From Actinostola sp. cb2023 (taxonomy: Eukaryota; Cnidaria; Anthozoa; Actiniaria; Actinostolidae): a stretch of DNA of 64,000 nucleotides. The position numbers and the translations under genes were made by a program. Within the stretch, counting starts at the first letter, position 1; every line of letters starts with the position of its first letter. The notes under the pieces were generated by a model that made no database searches, had not been told where the DNA came from, and was given only the letters and a program-made list of their open reading frames with translations. Positions 1 to 12,039 of the stretch are shown here, in pieces. The stretch covers positions 124,001 to 188,000 of the forward strand of contig JAUJYZ010001026.1 of assembly GCA_033675265.1 (NCBI GenBank), read 5' to 3'.

Positions 1-1000
1 CCCAGGGATCATTGTGCACCCCCCCCCCCACCCCCAGGTGTATAAATGGGTACATGCGAATTATTAATTATCCATCTGGTATTCAGTTCTATTCTGAGAG
101 AATTAGAATGTTTGGTTTATTTTTTGTATGTATACATGTCAGGAGTGCCCATAAGTAGGAGCATCCATGCTACATATTATGTGGTCTATGTCACGGCCTT
201 TGAACAAGTTTGGCTATTTTTAGAACACGATTTCTCGAAATTGACCAATCACTGTGCACTTCCGGTTTTATTTGCAGCAACTCGTTTTCGTTGATAGCAA
301 CTCGTTTTTTGTGTTGTATGTACATAGGTTAATATTTATTTGCAGCAAATCGTTAGTTTATTTGCTGTATGTACTTGAAATTAGTCTCTATTTGACAGAG
401 AACTCGAGAGGATTTGGAGTTACTCTCGTTTTATTTCCAACTCGTTTTATTTGCAAAAACAGATACTCATTTTGAATTTGCATGCATTTGCTTCACCGCA
501 ATGTTTTGTTTAGACGTTCTGTTTTATGTTGCTGCAAATAGAAACTTTTATTTGCAGCCCAGCTCCGTTTTACCTCAGGGATTCATTTAGCTATATTTCA
601 GCAGCAAGTCAGGGATCATTTGCACCCCCAACCCTCAGGTGTTAAATGGGTACATGCGAATTATTAATTACTCAACTCGTTTTATTCTGAGAGCAACTCG
701 AATGTTTTGTTTTTTTGTATACATGTCAACTCCATAAGTAGGAGCATCCATGCTAGCAACTCTATTTTATTTGCAGCAAGTTCGTTTTTTTTGCACACGA
801 TTTCTCGAAATTTGACCAGCACTGTGCACTTCCGTTTTATTTGCAGCAACTCGTTTTATTTTCAATTTCGTGCTAAAAATCGTTTTATTTGTAGCAAACT
901 CGTGACAGATTTGTAATGCTACATGTATTTTATTTTATGGGCTCTCGTTTTTGTTTGTTTTGTTGCTGTTTTGTTTTGTAGATGTATACCGTTTTATTTA
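1..1000. repeat. imperfect ~0.6 kb tandem duplication, AT-rich
   Basis: The block starting CAGGGATCATTGTGCACC near position 4 recurs from about 608. In both copies it is followed by the same landmarks: the TACATGCGAATTATTAATTA string, a 'taggagcatccatgct' string and a 'tttctcgaaat' string. Between the landmarks, a roughly 20-base unit TTTTATTTGCAGCAACTCG recurs many times. The unit contains TTTGCAG, a splice-acceptor-like string. No convincing coding exon was found here. It probably lies in the last intron of the zinc-finger gene that follows. Confidence 0.7.
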
Positions 1001-1370
1001 TCATTTTTGCTGCGAAGACTTCGCGGCTTGGGACTTTTTTTGGGTTATCAAAAAGTAATTTAATAAAAATGATTGGACTTTTTTGGGGTGATAAAAAATA
1101 TCCAAACTTGTTTTATTTGACGCCGTGACAGATTTGGGCCGTTGGACATGGATGGGGTCTTTTTGCGCTCCTGACTTTTTTGTGTGTAGTTTTTGCACCT
1201 GTCACTTTACTTGTACCTCCCCTGGGGATGTATATTGCTGATTTTGCCGTCATCGTTCAGACTGTCTGTCTGTCTGTGGTCTCTATTCTAATAGTCCTCT
1301 AATTGTAATTGTGTGTGCTTGCTTTCCTTTTTTTCGTAGCTTTGGCTGCAATGATGCTTTCTTCCAACAG

Positions 1371-2386
1371 GCAACAAGTTACTGTTTGACCTCATGGCCT
1401 GTAATGTAAAACCACCAGTCAGCGAACAGCATCATCACACCTACACTCCCCCTGTCACACAATCCGTGCCCGTCACGAAACACCCACCGACTGACGTTGT
1501 GCCTGAAACACCAGTACATGCTCATCATCGTCACGTGACAGCAAACGCTTCTCATCATCATCCTGTAGGTCAGTCACTACAAAGGACAAACCCTGTCACG
1601 CAACTTCCGGACAAAGTAACGCAATATCAATCTGCTAATGACGTCACTCGTCCAGTTCTCGTTAGCTGTACAACAAAGCATCCAGTGGTAGTAACAGCAC
1701 CAATTAGCACATCCGTCATGGAAATCGGTTCTCAAAAATACATCAATGGAGCCACGATCCGTAAAATACCCATTAGTGTCACGCACTCCTCTTCCGTGAC
1801 GGTAACGCAATCTTTCCCCCCAGTCATCCCCATTTCGCCATCAAAACGGAAGAAGTTACACGATCAACATATTTTGCCACAGGAAGTGAAACATTTTAAG
1901 ACGGCCGCGGATACGCATGCGCACAAAGGCCATACAAATAGTGATGCAACTATAATCCCACATGAGACGATTCCTGGGTTAGATATAGATTTCTCTGATG
2001 ATTACGTGGATGATAAATTGGAGATGTCTGACAACTCAGACCGGAGCATGTGGCAATGCGGGCAGTGTCAGCGGTCGTTCACACAAAGAGCATTGTTGCA
2101 AATTCACGTCTGCCAAGGGATGCCAAACCGACCATACAAATGTGGCCACTGCGCAGACTCGTTTGCGCAGCCCAATGATCTACGAACACATGTCGTCAAA
2201 CACACCAATGAGAAGTCATTTAAGTGTGGGTATTGTTCGCGCTCTTTTGCTGGACCGACTACACTTAAGAATCATGTACGGACGCATACCGGAGAGAAGC
2301 CATATATATGCAGTAAGTGTAGTAAAATGTTTTCTACGACGTCTCAGCTGAGCAGGCATCAAAGAACTCTCTCTGAATGCATCTAA
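1371..2386 (+). CDS. C2H2 zinc-finger protein, 3' terminal coding exon
   Basis: Probable nucleic-acid-binding nuclear protein. The frame is open from a likely acceptor (CTTTCTTCCAACAG, ending 1370) to TAA at 2384-2386. The first in-frame Met is at 1394, giving 330 residues, but the frame is open upstream of it, so this is more likely a last exon than a whole gene. Residues 1-215 are low-complexity, rich in His, Pro, Thr and Val ([14 protein letters not shown]), followed by an acidic stretch ([11 protein letters not shown]). Four fingers follow. Finger 1 is degenerate (C222, C225, H238, C240). Fingers 2 and 3 are canonical (C250-H270, C278-H298), joined to finger 4 by a THTGEKPY linker. Finger 4 is C2HC-like (C306, C309, H322, C329), one residue before the end. 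No family name is assigned. A PRDM-type protein whose SET domain lies outside the window is possible but unproven. Confidence 0.82.
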
Positions 2387-2962
2387 TGAGGTTGATTACT
2401 TGGGCTACCTGTGTTAGCACCGAGTCTAGTATTTACCAACTGAGTGCAGCGAGTTGAACGTCTCGTAAGCCCTTATTGTTAGGTGGAATGGTTCAACATG
2501 CAACAACTGGATCAGTGCAAGAGCATGCAAGTGATTTCTGATAAAAATCTAAATTCTCCTTGAGATTCTTTGAATTCCAAAGGAGAATTTGGACTTCAAT
2601 CACAAGGCACTTATTCTGTTCTTGCGTGGACCATTTCAATTATGTCCGTTTTGAGACATTTTCAACCTCAATAATTTTTCAAATATCTCTTATATAAGAT
2701 GGTAGACGTGACAACATTTTATGTCGAATGGATAATAAACAAAAAGGAAAACATTATTAGCGTCTTGTGGAATTTAGACAGTTTTAAATCTCGGGGGAAT
2801 ATCGCGGCAAAAACGATCCCCACCGCAAAACCATACAACCGCCTCAAATGTAACGTTTGTATGATCTTTGGTGGATCTTGTGAATTGCCGCAGTATTTTT
2901 TTTCTCTCAAATTTGACATTTTACTGTAAAATCTTCGACTTTTTCGATTATTTTGCGAAGTT

Positions 2963-3370
2963 TTGGGTTGCCTGTGGTATGCTCGCCACAGGGAGCCCAA
3001 AATCTTGAGATAAAAAAATCGATAATTTTATACATATATTTTGAAACGAAAACACGTAAAAAATAATTAAAAAAGAACTACGGACTACAGAATAATTTTA
3101 TTTGCTGCCGTTTTGTTGATTTTTTAAGCTGATTTTCTGGCATCAAATATTCACGTGCACCACAGGAATCCCAAATTATCATGGTCGGAGTTTTCGAGGT
3201 TTTTTTCCTCCTATTTTAAGGAACTCTATTCGAAAATCAAACAATACTCACGATAATCTTTGAATATAGTTTGAAATTATGCTTATTTGCGAAGAAGAGT
3301 AGGGATTCGAATAAAAACCCTGCTAAAGCCATTTTTTCCCCGAGTGATTTTTTGGGATCCCTGTGGTATA
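2963..3370. repeat. cluster of foldback ends carrying CCACAGGNANCCCA
   Basis: TTTTGGGTTGCCTGTGGTA at 2960-2978 faces CCACAGGGAGCCCAAAA at 2989-3005. A second inverted pair is ACCACAGGAATCCCAAA at 3161-3177 and TTTGGGATCCCTGTGGT near 3352-3368. The pairs look like termini of short inverted-repeat elements. The same terminal motif recurs across the window (see findings). Confidence 0.6.
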
Positions 3371-3734
3371 GAGCACAGGTATCCCGGTCAGGGTGAGTTT
3401 GAAATGTTTTGTTGAGATATTATGGATACAAGGTAAATGCCTGGACTCTGGAGTGAAAGGGAGAAATTAGACTCTGGAGGGAGGGCTGTGGGAGGGAAGG
3501 AAAGGAATTTTACTACATCATTAGTTTCCCTTGCTATCTTTATTTTTTAGAACTAAATAAGGAGCATACCATATGTTACAAATTACTTGATTTAAAAAAA
3601 ACTTTGGCAAAATTATTTTCTTATTTAATAATAATAATGGAACCAGAAACTCATAACCCCCTTGTGAGTTTCTGATGGAACCAAATATTTTCCACTTAAG
3701 TATTATATATATTATCCCATTTATAGAGTGCAAA

Positions 3735-4310
3735 CCATAGAGTGCAAGAGTGAAGTGTTAATAGTACTAGTGTTCAATAGTACTAATAAATAGTGCTATT
3801 TTTATTGTTTTCTATTGTTTCATTAGTGCTATTTAGTACTAATTAGTTATTTAGTTTTCAAGCTTTTCTAAATTGCACTCTATGTCCGTGAAACAGTACT
3901 AACTAATTAGTACTAAATAGCACTGATGAAACAATATATAGAAAACAATGGAGATAACACTATTTGTACTATTTATGAATTACACAGGTGATTATAGAAA
4001 ATCAAGCGCGCTGATTGGTCGAGAACTTCGGACTATTTCTCGATAGCTACCTACAGCATTTTAATTGACAAAATGGAAATATGAAATAAAGAATATTTTC
4101 TTTAAAATGCTTATTTATTTTTATTTTTTCACGGACATCACCTGTGTAATTCTACTAAAACAATTAGCACCTCAGGCTCAGTGAATACAGTGATAATAAC
4201 TCGACTTTGTCCGGTTATTATTCACCGATATTCACCTCGCCTTTGGTGACTAATATTATTGTTAAATAGTACTATTTCACGGACATATGGTTAATTTGCA
4301 CTCTACTCTA
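3735..4310. repeat. inverted-repeat element related to the 20165-21075 array
   Basis: Contains GTACTAATTAGTTA-type strings, GTCCGTGAAACAGTACTAAC and TTGCACTCTA in both orientations. The same strings make up the tandem array in a PAM intron at 20165-21075. Here they are arranged as a dispersed element enclosing unrelated AT-rich sequence. Confidence 0.6.
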
Positions 4311-4967
4311 ACACTTAACTCCCACTAATTATTTATATCATATATAAATATTACTATAGACACCTTTGTCTGGTCCCTGCTGCACTGTTTTGGTAATATT
4401 AAATATTCATGAACAAATTTCTCAATTATTAATTGGCCAAGCTAGAGCACATGCATTAATTTGCCTTGAACTCCATGTGTTTTCACAAATACACTTGTTC
4501 AAATTAATATCAAATTGCACTTGAAACCACATATTGATTATACCTAAACAAATCTCTGGGCACTATAGCTTTGTGCCTGCTGAACTGTAGCAGTAATAAA
4601 ATTATTTCTCGGTAGTGCCGCATGTACCAGTTAACAAACAATGGTGTTCACAATAGAACAATGTTCAAAACAAATCATTAACTCTACACTCTGCTATTGT
4701 ATTATAAAACAATAGATTCTGGCACATGAAGACAGAGCCTATTTCTCTCTAACACAGACATCTTGCCTGGGCAGACAGTTGGGCCCGAGGGTGTCCAGCT
4801 TTGATCGAGAAACATGACTGCATATATAATGAATGTCGCTGTATGCCTGCATGCCTGCCTATCCTTAGCATCCAGCTTTGGTGACCAAAATTTAAAATCT
4901 GCTTAAAAAATTTGACATAACAATATAATAACAAATTCATAAAACTTATAGTTAATAAAAACATTTT

Positions 4968-4993
4968 GGGGGGGGGGGGGGGGGGGGGGGGGG
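4968..4993. repeat. 26-base G homopolymer
   Basis: Uninterrupted run of G following ACATTTT. It could form a G-quadruplex, or its length could be a sequencing artefact. Confidence 0.9.
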
Positions 4994-5368
4994 ATTTTAA
5001 TGACAATTTAAACTTGGAAAGGATGCTTGGTCAGTTAATGCATACTAGCTGTTGAAAAATAATTCAAAAAATAATTTCTTTGGATGCCATTTTGTTCATC
5101 ACCAAATTGATATATTTTCCGACAAGTTAGTTATTTCCCTGAATAATCTGATATGTATGACTCGTTGAGCCTGCAATGTGAGCCCATGATAATACAAATC
5201 TATAATACACCACTTCACGGTTCTGTGGTAGGTTCTGCAGGTACTGGTCACAGTGTACGTAATTCAATAGAAAACAACAAAAAACTCCAAGTTATACAAA
5301 ATATACGAAGCTAACAAAGAACAATAGGTTTGTGGTACATGCAGAAAGACCCGGTTCTGTTCAGTACC

Positions 5369-5463
5369 CATGAACAATGGTACCAAGTCCAGGTTGGCCT
5401 TGTGCAAATATAATAATTGAATGAAAGCACAAGGACAACCTGGACTTGATACCATTGTTCGTG
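5369..5463. repeat. short palindrome
   Basis: GAACAATGGTACCAAGTCC is matched in inverse by GGACTTGATACCATTGTTC, with GGTTGGCCTTGTGC and GCACAAGGACAACC inside. The spacer is short. It may belong to a longer foldback, because ACACCACTTCACG (about 5207) and GTGAAGTGGTGTA (about 5466) also pair. Confidence 0.65.
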
Positions 5464-5933
5464 CGTGAAGTGGTGTATTGTGATTTCTGTGCATAATTTA
5501 TATGCATATATTGAACGGTGAACGTTTGTACATTTTTTAAATTCTTATATTGCCAATTTCCCCTAAGTTATGATTTATCAGGATATTCATTGCCCTTAAT
5601 TTATGATATTATTGAAAGTCGGTTAGAAAGGCTTCACGTACGACATCACTACCTGGCATTATTTGTAAATTATTTGTAATACATGAAATTTGCTGATTGT
5701 TAAAATCTAAGACAAATAACTATGTATGTACGAACTTCTAAGGCCTGGTTTCAGTAGCTACAAATATAAGCATATAAACGCACAAGCACAAGATGTCTTA
5801 CATGTCACTGTCTAAGAAATGTTCCCATTTTTTGTGCTTGTGCTTATACATGCTTGCATCTGCTCATTTTTTGCTGTTATGATATTTACATGAGTGAAGT
5901 ACCAGCCAGCTGGTTGAAACACATACTGCATGT

Positions 5934-6032
5934 TTAGTCAAATTTCCAGATTCGACCTCCTGGGTGTTTAATTTCAGCGACATACACTGCACCAGCACTG
6001 TCAGATGCTATATCGTGAGGCATTTCAAAATT
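5934..6032 (-). CDS. PAM: PAM exon 20 (last coding, end of PAL)
   Basis: Acceptor TACTTTCAG, then [14 protein letters not shown], ending RIWKFD and TAA. MPHD holds the third PAL zinc-ligand His. Length 99 bases. The stop here removes any transmembrane or tail region known from vertebrate membrane forms. Confidence 0.93.
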   Translation of the reverse strand, partial: NFEMPHDIASDSAGAVYVAEIKHPGGRIWKFD

Positions 6033-9000
6033 CTGAAAGTAAACAAATATACATTTATATAATACATATACAGTGATGATACTATACTAGCTAATAATAA
6101 TAATAAAGCACTTGGAGACAATCAAAGAAGTCGACATGGATTAATTATATAAAAGGCAAAGTCGACATTGTGTAATTATTTATAATTATAATTTACTGAT
6201 ATCATGATGTACATCTGTCTTTCGTCAGCCCCATTCACGTCATATTAAACCCTGTGGTATGTTTAACGTCGTGACAATTTAAAACCTAAAACCACTTGAC
6301 AGGTTATATTATTGCATCATGACACATGTGACAAACCTCTTCTGGTCTCCAGGTCTGTGTGATGGTATTGCTTATTAAGCTGTATGTGAATCCTTTGATT
6401 TTTGACTTGTCACTTGACTTGTAGAACTCCTCGCCATTTACAACATGGAGTACTCCTCCTTGGAAAATCAAACAGACAAGTTACAACAAGGACATGTTAC
6501 ATGTATGTCATGTTATGCAAGAAGAAGGGGCTCATAACTGGTTTACAGTCAACTCTCTCTAGGTGGTCACCATGCATGCAGCCCTCTATGCCAGGCACTT
6601 CTCTATGCCAGGCACATCTCTCTAAGCCAGGCACCTCTCTATGCCAGGCACACCTCTCTAAGCCAGGCACCTCTCTATGCCAGGCACACCTCTCTAAGCC
6701 AGGCACACCTCTCTAAGCCAGGCACCTCTCTATGCCAGGCACCTCTCTAAGCCAGGCACATCTCTAAGCCAGGCACCTCTCTAAGCCAGGCACCTCTCTA
6801 AGCCAGGCACATCTCTAAGCCAGGCACCTCTCTAAGCCAGGCACCTCTCTAAGCCAGGCACCTCACTAAGCCAGGCACCTCTCTAAGCCAGGCACCTCAC
6901 TAAGCCAGGCACCTCTCTATGCCAGGCACCTCTCTAATCCAGACACCTCTCTAAACCAGGCACCTCACTAAACCAGGCACCTCTCTATGCCAGGCACCTC
7001 TCTAATCCAGACACCTCTCTGAAGCAGACACCTCTCTACGCCAGGCACCTCTCTAAGCCAGGCACCTCTCTAAACCAGGCACCTCTCTATGCCAGGCACC
7101 TCTCTAATCCAGACACCTCTCTAAACCAGGCACCTCACTAAACCAGGCACCTCTCTATGCCAGGCACCTCTCTAATCCAGACACCTCTCTGAAGCAGACA
7201 CCTCTCTACGCCAGGCACCTCTCTAATCCAGACACCTCTCTGAAGCAGACACCTCACTAAGCCAGACACCTCTCTAAGCCAGATACCTCACTAAGCCAGA
7301 CACCTCACTAAGCCAGACACCTCTCTAAGCCAGGCACACCTCTCTAAGCCAGACACCTCTCTATGCCAGGCACACCTCTCTAAGCCAGGCACCTCTCTAT
7401 GCCAGGCACCTCTCTAAGCCAGACAGCACATCTCTAAGCCAGGCACCTCTCTAAGCCAGGCACCTCTCTAAGCCAGGCACATCTCTAAGCCAGGCACCTC
7501 TCTAAGCCAGGCACCTCTCTAAGCCAGGCACCTCACTAAGCCAGGCACCTCTCTAAGCCAGGCACCTCACTAAGCCAGGCACCTCTCTATGCCAGGCACC
7601 TCTCTAATCCAGACACCTCTCTAAACCAGGCACCTCACTAAACCAGGCACCTCTCTAATCCAGACACCTCTCTGAAGCAGACACCTCACTAAGCCAGACA
7701 CCTCTCTGAAGCAGACACCTCTCTACGCCAGGCACCTCTCTAAGCCAGGCACCTCTCTAAACCAGGCACCTCTCTATGCCAGGCACCTCTCTAATCCAGA
7801 CACCTCTCTAAACCAGGCACCTCACTAAACCAGGCACCTCTCTATGCCAGGCACCTCTCTAATCCAGACACCTCTCTGAAGCAGACACCTCTCTACGCCA
7901 GGCACCTCTCTAATCCAGACACCTCTCTCTGAAGCAGACACCTCACTAAGCCAGACACCTCTCTAAGCCAGATACCTCACTAAGCCAGACACCTCACTAA
8001 GCCAGACACCTCTCTAAGCCAGGCACACCTCTCTAAGCCAGACACCTCTCTATGCCAGGGCACACCTCTCTAAGCCAGGCACCTCTCTATGCCAGGCACA
8101 CCTCTCTAAGCCAGGCACCTCTCTATGCCAGGCACACCTCTCTAAGCCATGCACACCTCTCTAAACCAGACACCTCTCTAAACCAGACACCTCTACATCA
8201 GACACCTCTCTAAGCCAGGCACACCTCTCTAAGCCAGGCACACCTCTCTAAACCAGGCACCCCTCTAAGCCAGACACCTCTCTAAGCCAGGCACCTCTCT
8301 ATGCCAGGCACCTCTCTATGCCAGGCACCTCTCTAAGCCAGGCACCTCACTAAACCAGGCACCTCACTAAACCAGGCACCTCTCTATGCCAGGCACCTCT
8401 CTAATCCAGACACCTCTCTGAAGCACCTCTCTACGCCAGACACCTCTCTACGCCAGGCACCTCTCTATGCCAGGCACCTCTCTATGCCAGGCACCTCTCT
8501 AAGCCAGGCACCTCACTAAACCAGGCACCTCACTAAACCAGGCACCTCTCTATGCCAGGCACCTCTCTATGCCAGGCACCTCTCTAAGCCAGGCACCTCA
8601 CTAAACCAGGCACCTCACTAAACCAGGCACCTCTCTATGCCAGGCACCTCTCTAATCCAGACACCTCTCTGAAGCAGACACCTCTCTACGCCAGGCACCT
8701 CTCTAAGCCAGGCACCTCTCTATGCCAGGCACCTCTCTATGCCAGGCACCTCTCTAAGCCAGGCACCTCATTGAACCAGGCACCTCACTAAACCAGACAC
8801 CTCACTAAGCCAGACACCTCTCTAAGCCAGACACCTCTCTAAGCCAGACACTTCTCTAAGCCAGGCACCTCTCTAAGCCAGACACTTCTCTAAGCCAGGA
8901 ACCTCTCTAAGACAGACATCTCACCAATCCAGGCACCTCTCTAAGCCAGGCACCTCACTATGCCAGGCACACCTCTCTAAGCCAGGCACCTCTCTATGCC

Positions 9001-11980
9001 AGGCACACCTCTCTAAGCCATGCACACCTCTCTAAGCCAGGCACACCTCTTTACACGAGGCACCTTTCTATGACAGGCACCTCTCTAAGCCAGGCATCTC
9101 TCTCTATGCCAGACACCTCTCTAAACCAGACACTTCTCTAAACCAGACACCTCTACATCAGACACCTCTCTACGCCAGGCTGGGTACCTTTGTTATCTGC
9201 TGCAACTATTTTACTATAAATTCACCCAAAATTAATTAATTGCTTTCACTCAGTGTAAAGATAATTACTCCAACACCTATAATGAATCCTTCTCATATCT
9301 TCATAAGAGAGGTATTTTCTGTTAATTTTTGGTTCTGCATTATTGGGCTACTTTAGCATAGCGAATGTGTAAGAGGGAATGATGTTGCCATGCTTCCTGG
9401 CTCTCTTCTGTAGTAAGTAATGTCAAGAGTAAAGAGGGATATTCTCTCTCCTTACCATTAGCAGAAGAATAATGAGCTGCAAAGACACGACCTCCAAAAC
9501 CAGTGATAACGTCCTTATCCTTATCAAGTTTTCCAGTTCTTGTATCAAAGACTAATACCCGCCCATTCTCACGATCAGCGACATACAGTCGATTTTTGGA
9601 CTTGTCAATGGAGACACTGTGAGGAACCATGAAGTTATGTGGAGCAGGACCTGTGAAAGGGAAATAATACAGAATCAATTTTGAAGAATCAAAATATTGG
9701 CGGAAAAATCAGTGAATTGTAGCTAGCAACTACTGGTATGTCATAAGGAAAAGTGTTCTCAAACAAGAGCTAAATAGTTTCTTTGATTGACTGAGGCAGT
9801 CATCTCCAAATGAGACTGGAGTGGCTGCTCAGATAGTGTCACTCATCTCCTTTCAATACACTTTTGGATACACTGTATAATTGAGAAAATCTCAACATGT
9901 CATAGCAGCTCATTTTGGTAAGGTATAATGAAAAGGAGGTACCTTGAGAAAGATCTTTGTTTGTTATTTCCAGAAGTAGGCTTCCTGATGGTGAGAACTT
10001 CAGTACACGTTGGTTGCAATACCTTGATGAAGAGAAACGTTTTATGTTGAAAGCCTCAGACTCCACAACAGTCACCATAATTAGGGGCTGGCTGGAGGCC
10101 AGGACAAAACATTCCTGGGTCAACTGTTCAACATTGCCACCATCATCATCATCCTTATTATCGGGTTTACCTCAGAACCTCACAATAATAATTGTTGTAA
10201 CTGATTTGTCTCTTCACTGCGTGTATCAATCACTTTGTTCTAAGTTCTAAAGATATCTAAACTCTTTGACTACTGGATTAGTGGATAGATGAATCCATAT
10301 ATCAATGAATTGTTATGGTTATTGTAGTGGTGTATAGTAGGGTCATACCTGATTATCATTATCATTAATACAATTAACCATCATCAAAACATATCTTCAT
10401 TAACAATCATCATCATCATTATATTGGTGCTCCTAAATATATTATCAACTACACTACAAGAAGGCATACTTCTCATAGGATAGGCCACTGTAATCTAAAG
10501 TGTCTTACCCATCGGAGACTACAAGAAGGCATACTTCTCATAGGATAGGCCACTGTAATCTAAAGCCGTCTTACCCAATATATTATCAACTACACTACAA
10601 GAAGGCATACTTCTCATAGGATAGGCCACTGTAATCTAAAGTGTCTTACCCATCGGAGACTACAAGAAGGCATACTTCTCATAGGATAGGCCACTGTAAT
10701 CTAAAGTGTCTTCTTACCCATCGGAGACTACAAGAAGGCATACTTCTCATAGGATAGGTCACTGTAATCTAAAGTGTCTTACCCATCGGAGACTACAAGA
10801 AGGCATACTTCTCATAGGATAGGCCACTGTAATCTAAAGTGTCTTACCCATCGGAGACTACAAGAAGGCATACTTCTCATAGGATAGGCCACTGTAATCT
10901 AAAGTGTCTTACCCATCGGAGACTATACAAGAAGGCATACTTCTCATAGGATAGGCCACTGTAATCTAAAGTGTCTTACCCATCGGAGACTACAAGAAGG
11001 CATACTTCTCATAGGATAGGTCACTGTAATCTAAAGTGTCTTGCCCATCGGAGACTACAAGAAGGCATACTTCTCATAGGATAGGCCACTGTAATCTAAA
11101 GTGTCTTACCCATCGGAGACTACAAGAATTAAGGCATACTTCTCATAGGATAGGCCACTGTAATCTAAAGTGTCTTACCCATCGGAGACTACAAGAAGGC
11201 ATACTTCTCATAGGATAGGCCACTGTAATCTAAAGTGTCTTACCCATCCGAGACAAAAAAGTTTCCATCCGAATCCAATGCTACACCGGTTGGTTTACAA
11301 AAATGTTTTTGGTCAGAACCTGGCTCTAGTTTTGTGCCTAGAGTAATGCTGGCGGAATTTGCGTTTGGGGGGAACTTGAATACCTAAATTATGATTGAAA
11401 AGTATATGATTTAATACAAGCATTGTATTGGTAAATCTAGAGGTTGGGAAGCGTGTGTTATAGGCCTGCAGTAAATGCTCTCTAGATGTACAGTCGAAGC
11501 TCCCATATACGACTACCTCAGGAAGTAGCTGGTAACTTACGAGAGTGGTTGTAAGGAGAGCTTTTACTGTATTTCACTTATGAAATACTAGTGGAAGGCC
11601 ACTTTACGTACACCTCGTTATTGTGGACAATATTTCGGTCCTTACACACATACGTTATCTTTTAAATGAACTTGCTTAACACGGACACCCCATTAATATG
11701 GACACTTTCTGTGATCTCGAAGGTGTCTGTATTAACGAGGTAACACTTCACTCAGATACCTGATGTGATCCAACATCAGTTAGCCACAGGTTATCTTCTT
11801 TGTCAACCGTCAATCCATGTGGGAGGTAGAACCTATTAGATAATACAGTAATTACTACTCCGTGTTACAGTTAAAAATAAAAATAATAATAATAATAATA
11901 ATCACATTAAATTTTATTCTTAATTAGTTACCATTCTCTAAGTTACCACAATCCTTTCCCTATATAAACCCTTGTACCTC

Positions 11981-12039
<59 letters not shown>

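Larger units (their letters stand above)
2387..5933. other. intergenic: 3' UTR candidate and mobile-element debris
   Basis: No credible exon was seen. An AATAAA at 2734-2739 could be the polyadenylation signal of the upstream zinc-finger gene, about 350 bases after its stop. The rest holds inverted-repeat elements, a 26-base G run and AT-rich filler, listed separately. The next gene ends at 5934 on the opposite strand, so the two genes are convergent. Confidence 0.55.

Noticed and set aside
1394..2386. Naming the zinc-finger gene as a specific PRDM family member
   Set aside because: The finger pattern seemed familiar, but no SET/PR domain is in the window and I could not match it with confidence.
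6540..11243. Direct repeat arrays considered as CRISPR
   Set aside because: Units are contiguous with no unique spacers, no cas genes, and they sit in introns of an animal gene.
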